A stretch of DNA of 64,000 bases, taken from Streptomyces lydicus (GTDB lineage: Bacteria > Actinomycetota > Actinomycetes > Streptomycetales > Streptomycetaceae). This document shows positions 52,751 through 61,278 of this stretch, piece after piece. The number at the start of each line of letters is the position of its first letter. Position 1 is the stretch's first letter. The notes under the pieces are model-generated. The model had not been told where the DNA came from. It was given only the letters and a program-made list of their open reading frames with translations, and searched no databases. A program made the translations under genes and the position numbers. Location of the stretch: positions 992,001 to 1,056,000 of the forward strand of contig NZ_RDTE01000003.1 of the NCBI RefSeq assembly GCF_004125265.1. Reading direction: 5' to 3'.

Positions 52751-54271
52751 ATGGCTGTTTCCTGGCGCCGTATCGCGGTGCCCGCCGCCGCGGTCGGCGT
52801 ACTCGTCCCCGCGGCCCTCGGCGCCCATGCACTGCTCTCGGGTCCCGACGCGCCGCGCACGTCCTCGGCCGGCATACCGGCCACCGGGACGACGGTCCCC
52901 GGTGCCGTGCCGGACGATGCGCGGGCCTCCGGCCCTGAGGGCGCTGCCGCGGTCGCCAGGCCGTCCGACGCGCCGACCCGTTCCGGCAATTCGGTCTCCG
53001 TGCAGCTCTCGTCGTACGACGCGCACCGTAAGCAGGCGGAGCTCAAGCCGTCCGCCGGAAAGACCGTACGGACCGGTGATGTGATCGCCGCCGCGCCCAA
53101 CCGGCACGCCCCCTCGGGTGCGCTGTTCAAGGTCGGCAAGGTCACCGGCTCCCACGACGGCAAGGTCCGGGTGACCACCGCCCCCGCGACGCTCTCGGAG
53201 CTGCTGGGCGATCAGAAGGTGGACCAGCGCGCGGCGTTGCGGCCCGGTGAGGTCTCGGTCAAGCCGCTCTCCTCGGGTGTCACCGTGCACAAGCCCGCTT
53301 CCGGCGCCGGTGCGGACGCCGGCGGCCCGGCCACTCCGAGCGGCGGTCCGGACACACCGTCGGGCACCCCTGACGCCAATGCCTCCGCCTCCCCGAGCCC
53401 GTCGGCGTCCGGCTCCTCCGGGGTCCGCACCCAGCTCGTTCCGTCCGGCAAGCGCCCCACCCCGACCCCCTCCGGCAGCACGCTGTCGCCCGACGCGCGC
53501 AAGGCGCTCACCACCCTGCGGCTGGGCGTCGATGTGCCGCTGCCCAAGGGTGTGGAGGCGACCGGCAAGTCTCCCGCGCGGCTGGCCGGCGAGGTGACGT
53601 TCCGGCCCGAGCTGATCTTCCAGTACGAGAAGCGCGGCGGGCTGAACCTGCTGCCGCAGCGCGCGGCCATCGGCCTCGGCGGCTCGTACGGCTACGGCTG
53701 GCAGGTGCACGGCAAGGTCCGCAAGACAGCCGACACCGGGCAGATCGCAGTGCCGCTGGCGGCGGTCACCGGACGGCACGTCTTCTGGGTGGGCCCGGTC
53801 CCCGTCGTGGTCAGCACCGAGGTCACCTTCACCTACCGCTTCACCGCGGGCGGCCGCATCGTGCTCGACGCCGACCAGCGCACCTCCGGTGCGTTCGCCG
53901 TCGGTGCCAAGTACGACCGGCAGCACGGGTGGCAGCCGCTGCACGAGGCGTACCAGCAGACCAAGGGGGCGACTCCCCGGGTCGAGGGGGCGGCCTCCGC
54001 GACGGCCCGCGTCGGGACGCGCGCCCAGGTGTTCCTCTACGACACCGCGGGCGTCGGCGGGGAACTCTCCGTCCACCTCACCGGACGTGCCGCGGCGGCC
54101 GGTGGCGGCGGTGCCCCGGCGTGGGAGCTCCGCGCGGGGTACGACCTCAAGACCGAGCTGATGCTGCAGCTGAAGATCTTCGGTATCCAGATCGCGGATC
54201 TGCGCACCACTCCGTTCGCGCTGCACGACGAGCGCAAGATCTTCGGACGCGGGAAGCTGCCCGCCGCCTGA
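52751..54271 (+). CDS. Large secreted beta-rich protein of unknown function
   Basis: The 506 aa protein has an N-terminal signal/anchor (RRIAVPAAAVGVLVPAALGAHALL). A domain at about 75-165 follows (VQLSSYDAHRKQAELKPSAGKTVRTGDVIAAAPNRHAPSGALFKVGKVTG), then a Ser/Pro/Thr/Gly-rich linker (about 180-250) and a C-terminal beta-rich region of 250 residues (VTFRPELIFQYEKRGGLNLL, then GYGWQVHGKV, PVPVVVSTEVTFTYRFTAGG and TARVGTRAQVFLYDTAGVGGELSVHLTGRA). The alternating small/hydrophobic residues and repeated P-V-V-V-S-T/F-T-Y-R strands recall extracellular wall-associated domains seen in fungi and bacteria, but I cannot name a family with certainty. AAGGAA precedes the ATG. A strong terminator follows. 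Confidence 0.75.
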   Translation: MAVSWRRIAVPAAAVGVLVPAALGAHALLSGPDAPRTSSAGIPATGTTVPGAVPDDARASGPEGAAAVARPSDAPTRSGNSVSVQLSSYDAHRKQAELKPSAGKTVRTGDVIAAAPNRHAPSGALFKVGKVTGSHDGKVRVTTAPATLSELLGDQKVDQRAALRPGEVSVKPLSSGVTVHKPASGAGADAGGPATPSGGPDTPSGTPDANASASPSPSASGSSGVRTQLVPSGKRPTPTPSGSTLSPDARKALTTLRLGVDVPLPKGVEATGKSPARLAGEVTFRPELIFQYEKRGGLNLLPQRAAIGLGGSYGYGWQVHGKVRKTADTGQIAVPLAAVTGRHVFWVGPVPVVVSTEVTFTYRFTAGGRIVLDADQRTSGAFAVGAKYDRQHGWQPLHEAYQQTKGATPRVEGAASATARVGTRAQVFLYDTAGVGGELSVHLTGRAAAAGGGGAPAWELRAGYDLKTELMLQLKIFGIQIADLRTTPFALHDERKIFGRGKLPAA

Positions 54272-54291
54272 GACCTCGCTCCACCCGCACA

Positions 54292-54333
54292 GGACGGCGC
54301 CGCCGGGGACATCCGCTCCCGGCGGCGCCGTCC
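54292..54333. terminator. Bidirectional terminator
   Basis: A perfect 16-bp inverted repeat (GGACGGCGCCGCCGGG at 54292-54307 and its complement at 54318-54333) separates convergent genes. Confidence 0.85.
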
Positions 54334-54387
54334 GTGCGTCCGCCTACCGGGGCGGCGGTCGCCTGCAACCGGGCCCCGGCGCCGCTC

Positions 54388-54924
54388 TTACGTCAGCCGC
54401 CGGTACGCCGAGCGCAGCAGTTGGTCCTTCGCCGGCCCGCCGACCCGCCACTCCAGCTGCCAGGTGTCCGCCCCCGTGACGGTGAACTCTCCTTCGTAGC
54501 GGTCCGCGGCGCAGGGGTGGACGGCACGCCAGCGGCCGGTCCTGAGATCGAGGTCGTGGAAGGGCCGGCCGTCGGCGAAGCGGATCTCGGCGGTGCCGTC
54601 CGGGCGGGGCCGCAGTCGCAGGGTGCGGCTCGCCGGATGCACCGCGGCGCCCCACCGCAGTCGGCCCTCCTCGATGTGCAGCAGCCCCTCCCCCGCCGGA
54701 TCGGGGCGGAAGTCGGCGGTGCCGCGGAAGCTGCCCTCGGCACCGGTCCGCAGGTCGCACACGCTGCGCTCGATGCTCCAGCGGCCGAAGAAGTACGCCG
54801 CGGCATCGGGGACGGGGTGCGGGGGAGGTTCGCCGGCCGGCCCCGACTCCGGCTCCAGGGCCCGCCCCGGCTCCGGTTCCCGCCCCGGCTCCTGCCCCTG
54901 CCCCCGGTCCCGCTCGCTGCCCAT
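54388..54924 (-). CDS. DUF6314 family protein
   Basis: About 178 aa. After a Glu/Pro-rich N-terminus (to about residue 35) comes a lipocalin-like core: AAAYFFGRWSIERSVCDLRTGAEGSFRGTADFRPDPAGEGLLHIEEGRLRWG, and then RFADGRPFHDLDLRTGRWRAVHPCAADRYEGEFTVTG. I assign it to DUF6314, of unknown function and usually stand-alone. ATG at 54924 with GGGAG nine bases upstream is the preferred start; GTG at 54957 is possible. Confidence 0.78.
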   Translation of the reverse strand: MGSERDRGQGQEPGREPEPGRALEPESGPAGEPPPHPVPDAAAYFFGRWSIERSVCDLRTGAEGSFRGTADFRPDPAGEGLLHIEEGRLRWGAAVHPASRTLRLRPRPDGTAEIRFADGRPFHDLDLRTGRWRAVHPCAADRYEGEFTVTGADTWQLEWRVGGPAKDQLLRSAYRRLT

Positions 54925-55154
54925 CCCTCCATTCTCCCGTGCGCCCGCGGGCGTCACTCCGTCGGCCCCGCCCGGCGGCGCTCCCTTCTCCCCCGGCGTC
55001 TCGTACCGTGCGGAGCCGCACCGCCCGTCTTACTCTCGGTTCAGTGATCGTTACCGAGGTCCGCACGGCGGGCCGCCCGTCAGCCCGACGCCGTCGGCCG
55101 GGCACCGCGGCCGATGCTGCCGCCTCGTACGAGCCGGAGACCGGAGGCGCCACC

Positions 55155-56624
55155 ATGCCGGAGCTGTTCATCGGCGGTCAGTGGACCGCAGCGGCCGACG
55201 GGCAGGTGCGGGAGATCCGCTGCCCGGCGGACGGCACGCTGGTCGCGACCGTCGACGAGGGCGGGCCGAAGGACGTGGCGGCGGCGATCGGCGCCGCCCG
55301 GACGGCCTTCGACGACGGGCCCTGGCCGCGGACACCGGCGGCCGAGCGGGGCGGGCTGGTGCTGCGCGTCGCCGAGCTGCTGGAGCGCGACAAGGATGCG
55401 CTGGCCAGGGCCGAGTCGCTGGACACCGGCAAGCGGCTGGTCGAGAGCGCCTACGACATGGACGACATCGCCAACTGCTTCCGCTACTTCGGCAACCTCG
55501 GCGCGGCCGGCGGAACCGACCGGGTGGTGGACGCCGGCGCCCCGGAGGTCGCCAGTACGGTGCGGCACGAGCCGGTCGGCGTCTGTGCGCTGATCACCCC
55601 GTGGAACTACCCGCTGCTGCAGACCGCCTGGAAGGTCGCCCCCGCCCTGGTCACGGGCAACACCTTCATCCTGAAGCCCAGTGAGCTCACCCCGCACACC
55701 GCCATCCACCTCATGCGGCTGCTGGCCGAGGCCGGGCTGCCGGACGGTGCGGCCAATCTGGTGCTGGGCACCGGCCAGGTGGTGGGTGCGCCACTGACCG
55801 AGGACCCCCGGGTGGACATGGTGTCGTTCACCGGCGGTCTGCTCACCGGCCGGCGCATCATGGCCGCCGCGGCGCCCACGGTGAAGAAGATCGCGTTGGA
55901 GCTGGGCGGCAAGAACCCCAACATCGTCTTCGCGGACGCCGATTTCGACACCGCCGTCGACTACGCCCTGATGGCGGCCTTCCTGCACTCCGGGCAGGTC
56001 TGCTCGGCGGGCGCCCGGCTGCTCGTCCAGGAAGAGCTGCACGATGCGTTCGTCGACGAACTGGTCTCCCGCACCCAGCGGATCCGGCTCGGCGGGCCGT
56101 TCGACGAGCATGCCAGGACCGGCCCGCTGATCTCGGCCGCGCACCTCGCGAAGATCGAGGCATATGTGGCGGCGGGGCTCGACGAGGGTGCCGTCCTGCT
56201 CTGCGGCGGCTCCCGGCCCGACGATCCGTCGCTGGCCAACGGGTTCTACTACCTGCCGACCGTGCTGGACGAGTGCACCCCGGACATGACCGTCGTGCGC
56301 GACGAGAGCTTCGGCCCGGTGCTGACCGTCGAGCGGTTCCGTACCGAGGACGAGGCGGTCTCACTGGCCAACGACACGGTGTACGGGCTGGCCGGCGCGG
56401 TCTGGACGCAGGACAGCGGGCGTGCGCACCGGGTCGCCGACCGGCTGCGCGCGGGCACGGTATGGATCAACGACTTCCACCCCTATGTGCCGCAGGCGGA
56501 GTGGGGCGGGATGAAGCAGTCGGGCATCGGGCGCGAGCTGGGGCCCGCGGGACTGGCCGAGTACCAGGAGGCCAAGCACGTCTGGCGCAATACCGCGCCA
56601 CGTCCGCAGAGGTGGTTCGAGTGA
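55155..56624 (+). CDS. betB: Aldehyde dehydrogenase (betaine-aldehyde dehydrogenase type)
   Basis: The 489 aa protein has the ALDH hallmarks: ITPWNYPLLQTAWKVAPALVTGNTFILKPSE for NAD binding, FTGGLLTGRRIMAAAAPTVKKIALELGGKNPNIVFADADFD with the general-base glutamate, and HSGQVCSAGAR with the catalytic cysteine near residue 285. Its pattern suits small amino-aldehydes such as betaine aldehyde or 4-aminobutanal. It overlaps the next gene by 4 bases, and a choline-dehydrogenase-like oxidase follows, which supports the betaine-aldehyde reading. GGAGG precedes the ATG at 55155. Confidence 0.88.
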   Translation: MPELFIGGQWTAAADGQVREIRCPADGTLVATVDEGGPKDVAAAIGAARTAFDDGPWPRTPAAERGGLVLRVAELLERDKDALARAESLDTGKRLVESAYDMDDIANCFRYFGNLGAAGGTDRVVDAGAPEVASTVRHEPVGVCALITPWNYPLLQTAWKVAPALVTGNTFILKPSELTPHTAIHLMRLLAEAGLPDGAANLVLGTGQVVGAPLTEDPRVDMVSFTGGLLTGRRIMAAAAPTVKKIALELGGKNPNIVFADADFDTAVDYALMAAFLHSGQVCSAGARLLVQEELHDAFVDELVSRTQRIRLGGPFDEHARTGPLISAAHLAKIEAYVAAGLDEGAVLLCGGSRPDDPSLANGFYYLPTVLDECTPDMTVVRDESFGPVLTVERFRTEDEAVSLANDTVYGLAGAVWTQDSGRAHRVADRLRAGTVWINDFHPYVPQAEWGGMKQSGIGRELGPAGLAEYQEAKHVWRNTAPRPQRWFE

Positions 56625-58195
56625 CCGATCCCGCAGCGTCCCGGCCCGACTCCGGGGCCGACCACGCGCACGACGACGAGGCGATCGCCGAACTCGGCTA
56701 CAAGCCGGAACTCAAGCGCACCCTGGGCAACTTCCACACCTTCGCCGCCGGCATCAGCTATATCTCCATCCTCACCGGCACCTTCCAGCTGTTCTACTTC
56801 GGTATCGCCCACGGCGGCCCGGCGTACTGGTGGTCCTGGCCGATGGTCTTCCTCGGGCAGCTGATGGTGGCGCTGTGCTTCTGCGAGCTGGCCGCCCGCT
56901 ACCCGGTGGCCGGGTCGGTCTACAACTGGTCCAAGAAGCTCGGCGGCCCGCACATCGGCTGGCTCGGCGGCTGGATGATGCTGACCGCCACCATGGTGTC
57001 GCTGTCCGCGGTGGCGCTGGCGTACCAGGTGACGCTGCCGCAGATCTCGTCGTGGTTCCAGTTCATCGGCGACGGCACCGGCCAGTCCGCGGCCGAGAAC
57101 GCCGTGGTGCTCGGCACGATCCTGATCACCTTCACCACCCTGGTGAACGCCTTCGGGGTCAAGCTGATGGCCCGGATCAACTCCGCGGGCGTGGCGATCG
57201 AGCTGATCGCCGCCATCGTTCTGATCCTTCTCCTCGCCGCGCACGTCACCCGCGGCCCCGGCGTGGTGCTCAACACCTTCGGTCTGGGCAGCGGCACGAA
57301 CCTCGGCTACTTCGGCGCGTTCCTCACCGCGGCACTGGCCTCGGCGTACGTCATGTACGGCTTCGACACCGCCTCCTCGCTCGGTGAGGAGTCCAAGGAC
57401 CCCGGCCGCAACGCGCCCCGCGCCATCCTGCGGGCGCTGGTCGCATCCTTCCTCATCGGCGGTCTGATCCTCCTCTTCGCCCTGCTCTCGGTGCCCGATC
57501 TGCACTCCGCGAAGTTGTCCGTGGACGGCCTGCAGTACGTGGTGCTCTCCACGCTCGGCTCGACCGTCGGGCAGATCGTGCTCTGGTGTGTGGTCATCGC
57601 GATCACCGTGTGCGAGCTGGCGGTGCACACCGCGGGCATCCGGCTGGCGTTCGCGATGGCCCGGGACAACAACCTCCCGGCCGCCTCGCTGCTCGCCAAG
57701 GTCAGCCCGCGCTTCCAGACGCCGGTGCTGCCGGCCGTGATCATCGGCCTGGTGGCGATCGGCATCCTCCTCATCAATGTCAACCAGCCGCAGATCTTCT
57801 CGGTGATCACCAGCATCGCGATCATCATGATCTATCTGGCCTACCTGGCGGTCACCCTGCCGATGCTGTTCCAGCGGCTGCGCGGCAAGTGGACTCCGGT
57901 GCAGGGGAGGTTCAGCCTGGGCAAGTTCGGTATCCCGGTGAACATCCTCGCCGTGCTCTGGGGCTTCGGGATGTCCCTCAACCTCGCCTGGCCGCGCGCC
58001 GCGGTGTACAACGCGACCGGCCCGCAGCACTGGTACCTGCGCTGGGGCGCCTTCCTGTTCATCGGCGTCGTGGCGATCGGCGGATTCACCTACTACTGGT
58101 TCGTCCAGCGCAAGCGCACCGGAGTCCTGGCCATGCACGCCGCCGTCGCCCCCGACAGCGGCGGCCCGGACAGCAGCAACGCCCCCACCCCCTGA
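56621..58195 (+). CDS. APC-family permease in the choline/betaine-type operon
   Basis: The 524 aa protein has about twelve membrane segments. Helix 1 carries HTFAAGISYISILTGTFQLF, the first-helix break used for substrate binding. YPVAGSVYNWSKKLGG follows helix 2, and YGFDTASSLGEESKDPGRNAPRAI lies between helices 6 and 8. It is closest to the amine/amino-acid (GabP/BAT1, Uga4-like) group and unlike the BCCT choline carriers. Its start GTG overlaps the ALDH stop, and the oxidase follows by 15 bases, so it probably imports the amine substrate of both enzymes. Confidence 0.87.
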   Translation: MTDPAASRPDSGADHAHDDEAIAELGYKPELKRTLGNFHTFAAGISYISILTGTFQLFYFGIAHGGPAYWWSWPMVFLGQLMVALCFCELAARYPVAGSVYNWSKKLGGPHIGWLGGWMMLTATMVSLSAVALAYQVTLPQISSWFQFIGDGTGQSAAENAVVLGTILITFTTLVNAFGVKLMARINSAGVAIELIAAIVLILLLAAHVTRGPGVVLNTFGLGSGTNLGYFGAFLTAALASAYVMYGFDTASSLGEESKDPGRNAPRAILRALVASFLIGGLILLFALLSVPDLHSAKLSVDGLQYVVLSTLGSTVGQIVLWCVVIAITVCELAVHTAGIRLAFAMARDNNLPAASLLAKVSPRFQTPVLPAVIIGLVAIGILLINVNQPQIFSVITSIAIIMIYLAYLAVTLPMLFQRLRGKWTPVQGRFSLGKFGIPVNILAVLWGFGMSLNLAWPRAAVYNATGPQHWYLRWGAFLFIGVVAIGGFTYYWFVQRKRTGVLAMHAAVAPDSGGPDSSNAPTP

Positions 58196-58210
58196 TCAGG
58201 AGACGGCGCG

Positions 58211-59773
58211 ATGTCCCAAGAGGCCCCTGTGGACGAGTTCGACTACGTCGTGGTCGGCGGCGGCACGGCCGGCGCCGTCGTGGCGGCCCGGCTCAGCGAG
58301 GACCCGACGGCCACCGTCTGTCTGCTGGAGGCCGGCCCCTCCGACGTCGGTGACGAGAACGTGCTGCGCCTGGACCGCTGGATGGGACTGCTGGAGTCCG
58401 GCTACGACTGGGACTACCCGGTCGAACCGCAGGAGAACGGCAACAGCTTCATGCGGCACGCCCGCGCCAAGGTGCTCGGCGGCTGCTCCTCGCACAACTC
58501 CTGTATCGCCTTCTGGGCCCCGGCCGAGGACCTTGACGAATGGGCCGCGATGGGTTGTACGGGCTGGAGCGCGGCGGACTGCTTCCCGCTCTACCAGCGG
58601 CTGGAGAGCAACGACGCCCCCGGCGACCACCACGGCCGCAGCGGCCCGGTCACCCTGCGCACGGTCCCGCCGCACGACCCGTGCGGGGTGGCGCTCCTGG
58701 AGGCCTGTGTGGCGGCCGGCATCCCGACCACGCCCTTCAACACCGGTCAGACCGTCGTCCGGGGCGCGAACTGGTTCCAGATCAACTGCCGCCCGGACGG
58801 CACCCGTTCCTCCGCTTCGGTGTCCTACCTCCACCCCCTGATGGGCACCCGCCGGAACCTGGAGGTGCGCACCGGGCTCCAGGCCAAGCGCCTGAATTTC
58901 GACTCCGCCCGGCACTGCACCGGCGTGGACTACCTCGCCCCCGACCTGATCCACACCCGCACCGTCAACGCCCGCCGTGAGACCGTCCTGTGCTGCGGCG
59001 CCATCGATTCCCCGAAACTCCTCATGCTCTCCGGTATCGGCCCGGCCACCCATCTGCGGGCCACGGGTGTCGAGCCGATCGTCGACTCCCCCGGCGTCGG
59101 CTCCTGTCTGCAGGACCACCCGGAGGGCGTGATCATGTGGGACGCCAAGCAGCCCATGGTCAACTCGTCCACCCAGTGGTGGGAGATCGGCATCTTCACG
59201 AACACCGAGCCCGGCCTCGACCGCCCGGACCTGATGTTCCACTACGGCCAGGTGCCCTTCGACATGAACACCTACCGCCACGGCTACCCCACCTCGGAGA
59301 ACGCCTTCTGCCTCACCCCGAACGTCACCCGCGCCCGCTCGCTGGGCACGGTCCGGCTGCGCACCCGCGACTTCCGCGACAAGCCCAAGGTCGACCCGCG
59401 GTACTTCACCCACGACCACGACATCCGCGTGATGACCCACGGCCTGCGCCTCGCCCGCGAGATCGTCGCCCAGACGCCCATGGTCCAGTGGGCCGGTACC
59501 GAACTCGCCCCCGGCCCGTCGACCCACTCCGACGCCGACCTCTTCGACTACATCCGCGCCACGCACAACACGGTCTACCACCCCGCGTGCACCGTGCAGA
59601 TGGGTGCCCCCGATGATCAGGCGACGCCCCTCGACCCTCACTTGCGCGTCAAGGGCGTGACCGGCCTGAGGGTGGCCGACGCCTCGGTGATGCCGTTCCT
59701 GCCGGCCGTGAACCCCTGTATCACCACGATGATGATCGGGGAGAAGTGTGCGGATCTGATGCGCAGCGACTGA
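58211..59773 (+). CDS. betA: GMC oxidoreductase (choline dehydrogenase/oxidase-like)
   Basis: The 520 aa flavoprotein begins with the FAD-binding DEFDYVVVGGGTAGAVVAARLSEDPTATVCLLEAG. It contains VLGGCSSHNSCIAFW (the GMC signature 1 area), VLCCGAIDSPKLLMLSGIGPATHL (signature 2) and the C-terminal HNTVYHPACTVQMG with the active-site histidine, then DASVMPFLPAVNPCITTMMIGEKCADL. GMC members with this neighbourhood oxidise choline to betaine aldehyde. AGGAGA precedes the ATG at 58211. It is the last gene of the operon; a TPP riboswitch is encoded on the opposite strand just beyond it. Confidence 0.85.
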   Translation: MSQEAPVDEFDYVVVGGGTAGAVVAARLSEDPTATVCLLEAGPSDVGDENVLRLDRWMGLLESGYDWDYPVEPQENGNSFMRHARAKVLGGCSSHNSCIAFWAPAEDLDEWAAMGCTGWSAADCFPLYQRLESNDAPGDHHGRSGPVTLRTVPPHDPCGVALLEACVAAGIPTTPFNTGQTVVRGANWFQINCRPDGTRSSASVSYLHPLMGTRRNLEVRTGLQAKRLNFDSARHCTGVDYLAPDLIHTRTVNARRETVLCCGAIDSPKLLMLSGIGPATHLRATGVEPIVDSPGVGSCLQDHPEGVIMWDAKQPMVNSSTQWWEIGIFTNTEPGLDRPDLMFHYGQVPFDMNTYRHGYPTSENAFCLTPNVTRARSLGTVRLRTRDFRDKPKVDPRYFTHDHDIRVMTHGLRLAREIVAQTPMVQWAGTELAPGPSTHSDADLFDYIRATHNTVYHPACTVQMGAPDDQATPLDPHLRVKGVTGLRVADASVMPFLPAVNPCITTMMIGEKCADLMRSD

Positions 59774-59807
59774 GCAACGCGCCGCGGCTGCACGCACACC
59801 AACGACC

Positions 59808-59975
59808 TACGAGGTGGGCTCCCTTCGCCGGCATGGTCCGGATCAGGTGCTAGGGGTCGCCGTCCGGTCTTACGACCTTCCGGCCTCTCAGCCCGACCTT
59901 CCTTCACGTCCTCGGCGGCAACCAGAGCTGCCTTCCCCGAGGCCAGTCCGTCGGACTCCCTCGCTCGCCCCGCAG
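59808..59975 (-). promoter_or_regulatory. TPP riboswitch (thi-box), apparently orphan
   Basis: On the minus strand the conserved thi-box pieces occur in order: GGGAGTCCGAC, a long extra stem with CCTCGG/CCGAGG arms, GTCGGGCTGAGA, a hairpin with GGTCGTAAGACC, ACCCCTAGCACCTGATCCGG and ATGCCGGCGAAGGGAG. These match the thiamine-pyrophosphate aptamer, including CTGAGA and the ACCTGAT...GCGAAGGGA core, with a P2 extension as in other actinomycetes. The expression direction is towards lower coordinates, where only the 3' end of betA (opposite strand) lies. A TATCCT hexamer at 59986-59991 (minus strand) may be its -10 element. No thiamine gene follows on that strand for nearly 5 kb. Confidence 0.85.
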
Positions 59976-60043
59976 GCCTAAGGACAGGATACTCCCGCAC
60001 AAAGGGGATGGAACAGATTATTCAGACTTTTTCTCGGCAGGGT

Positions 60044-60091
60044 CGGATCACCGCCGCATCGCCGCCGGACCGGATCACCGCCGCATCGCCG
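60044..60091. repeat. Short direct repeat
   Basis: CGGATCACCGCCGCATCGCC occurs at 60044 and again at 60070 (26-base period). It lies between the riboswitch promoter and the RpiR gene. Confidence 0.7.
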
Positions 60092-60219
60092 CGGAATCAG
60101 CGCACCGAAGCCGCGTACCTCCGGGCGAGGAGGACCCCGAACCCCCTGGTCCACTGCGGCGCCCGATTTCCCGGCTGTGTCACGATCGTCGCGTCACGCA
60201 GGCCGGAGAGGGGACGCGC

Positions 60220-61173
60220 ATGGCTGGTCGGGCCGCCGAACACGGCAACCACGGGAAGGGCGACACGGACCCGGAGCCGACGGCGGAGCAGGATGCCGGC
60301 TCGGGGGCGGACTCCGCCTCGGGGGCGACCGTGGCCGAGCGGGTGCGGCGGGTCGAGGGCGGCCTGTCCCCCGCCGAGCGGAAGATCGCCCGGGCGCTGA
60401 CGGCCAATTACCCGGCGGCGGGGCTGGAGTCCACCTCGGGGCTCGCCTCCCAGGCCGGCGTCAGCGCACCCACCGTGGTGCGGTTCGTCGCCCGGCTCGG
60501 CTTCGACGGCTACCGGCACTTCCAGCAGTCGCTGCGCGAGGAGGTGCAGGCGCGTCACGCCTCGCCGCTGACCCTGGCGCCGGTGATCGGCGCGGACTCC
60601 CCCACCTCCGAACTGGTCGAGGCGGCGCAGCAGGTGAGCAGTGCGACGCTGAACCAGACGTTCACCGCACTCCCCGAGCAGGAGTTCGAGCAGGCGGTCG
60701 GTCTGATCTGTGACCCCGTGAAGCGGATCGCCTGCTTCGGCGGGCGCTTTTCGCAGCTCCTGGCCGAGTACCTGGACCTGCATCTGCGGCTGCTGCGCCC
60801 GGGGACCCTCCTGCACACCGCGGCGCCGGGACGCGATGCGGGATTCCGCCTCGACCTGAGCCGACGGGATGTCTGCGTGGTCTTCGACTTCCGCCGCTAC
60901 CAGGACGACACCGTGCGACTCGCCCGGCACGCGCACGAACGCGGGGCCAAGGTCGTGCTGTTCACCGACCCGTGGCTCTCGCCGGTGGCCGAGTTCGCCG
61001 ATGTGGTGCTCCCCGCGCGGGTCGAGGCACCGAGCCCGTTCGACAGCATCGCCGCCCCCCTGGCACTCGTCGACGCCCTGGTTGCCGCGGTGCATGCGCG
61101 CCTGGGACCGGCGGCCGACGAGCGGATGCGGGCCGCGGAGGAGGAGTGGAGCGGAGAGGCCGGAGCCTGCTGA
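60220..61173 (+). CDS. MurR/RpiR family transcriptional regulator
   Basis: The 317 aa protein has a low-complexity N-terminus (about 1-38), an RpiR helix-turn-helix (VEGGLSPAERKIARALTANYPAAGLESTSGLASQAGVSAPTVVRFVARLGFDGYRHFQQSLREEV) and a C-terminal SIS-like domain (PVKRIACFGGRFSQLLAEYLDLHLRLL, VVFDFRRYQDDTVRLARHAHERGAKVVLFTD). The serine normally seen in the first SIS loop is not obvious, so it may respond to a ligand other than a phosphosugar. GGAGAGGGG precedes the ATG. Its stop overlaps a palindrome ahead of the permease gene, which it probably controls. Confidence 0.9.
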   Translation: MAGRAAEHGNHGKGDTDPEPTAEQDAGSGADSASGATVAERVRRVEGGLSPAERKIARALTANYPAAGLESTSGLASQAGVSAPTVVRFVARLGFDGYRHFQQSLREEVQARHASPLTLAPVIGADSPTSELVEAAQQVSSATLNQTFTALPEQEFEQAVGLICDPVKRIACFGGRFSQLLAEYLDLHLRLLRPGTLLHTAAPGRDAGFRLDLSRRDVCVVFDFRRYQDDTVRLARHAHERGAKVVLFTDPWLSPVAEFADVVLPARVEAPSPFDSIAAPLALVDALVAAVHARLGPAADERMRAAEEEWSGEAGAC

Positions 61174-61226
61174 AAAATTCATTTCAACACACCTCTTGAC
61201 GCTCTGCTTGTAACGAATATTTCATG
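61171..61226 (+). promoter_or_regulatory. Permease promoter with palindromic RpiR operator candidate
   Basis: TGAAA-N6-TTTCA (61171-61186) is a 5-bp inverted repeat that begins on the stop codon of the RpiR gene. A -35 TTGACG at 61196-61201 and a -10 TATTTC at 61218-61223 (spacer 16) follow, and TTTCA recurs near the latter. The start codon is at 61279. TGAAA/TTTCA-type sites are common for RpiR-family regulators. Confidence 0.55.
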
Positions 61227-61278
61227 AGGGTGTCTCGGGCCGCTCCCCTGCGGCCCCCCTCCTGCTCGGGAGTGTGTT

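Noticed and set aside
58196..59797. A 533-codon minus-strand frame opposite betA, considered as the gene controlled by the riboswitch
   Set aside because: It lacks recognisable domains, is Val/Gly/Asp-rich as expected for a shadow of the GMC gene, and starts at 59797 directly at the aptamer end without a ribosome site. It does not encode a thiamine protein.
59638..60000. A minus-strand frame of 120 codons
   Set aside because: Most of it is translation of the TPP riboswitch RNA and its downstream antisense sequence; it has no ribosome site.
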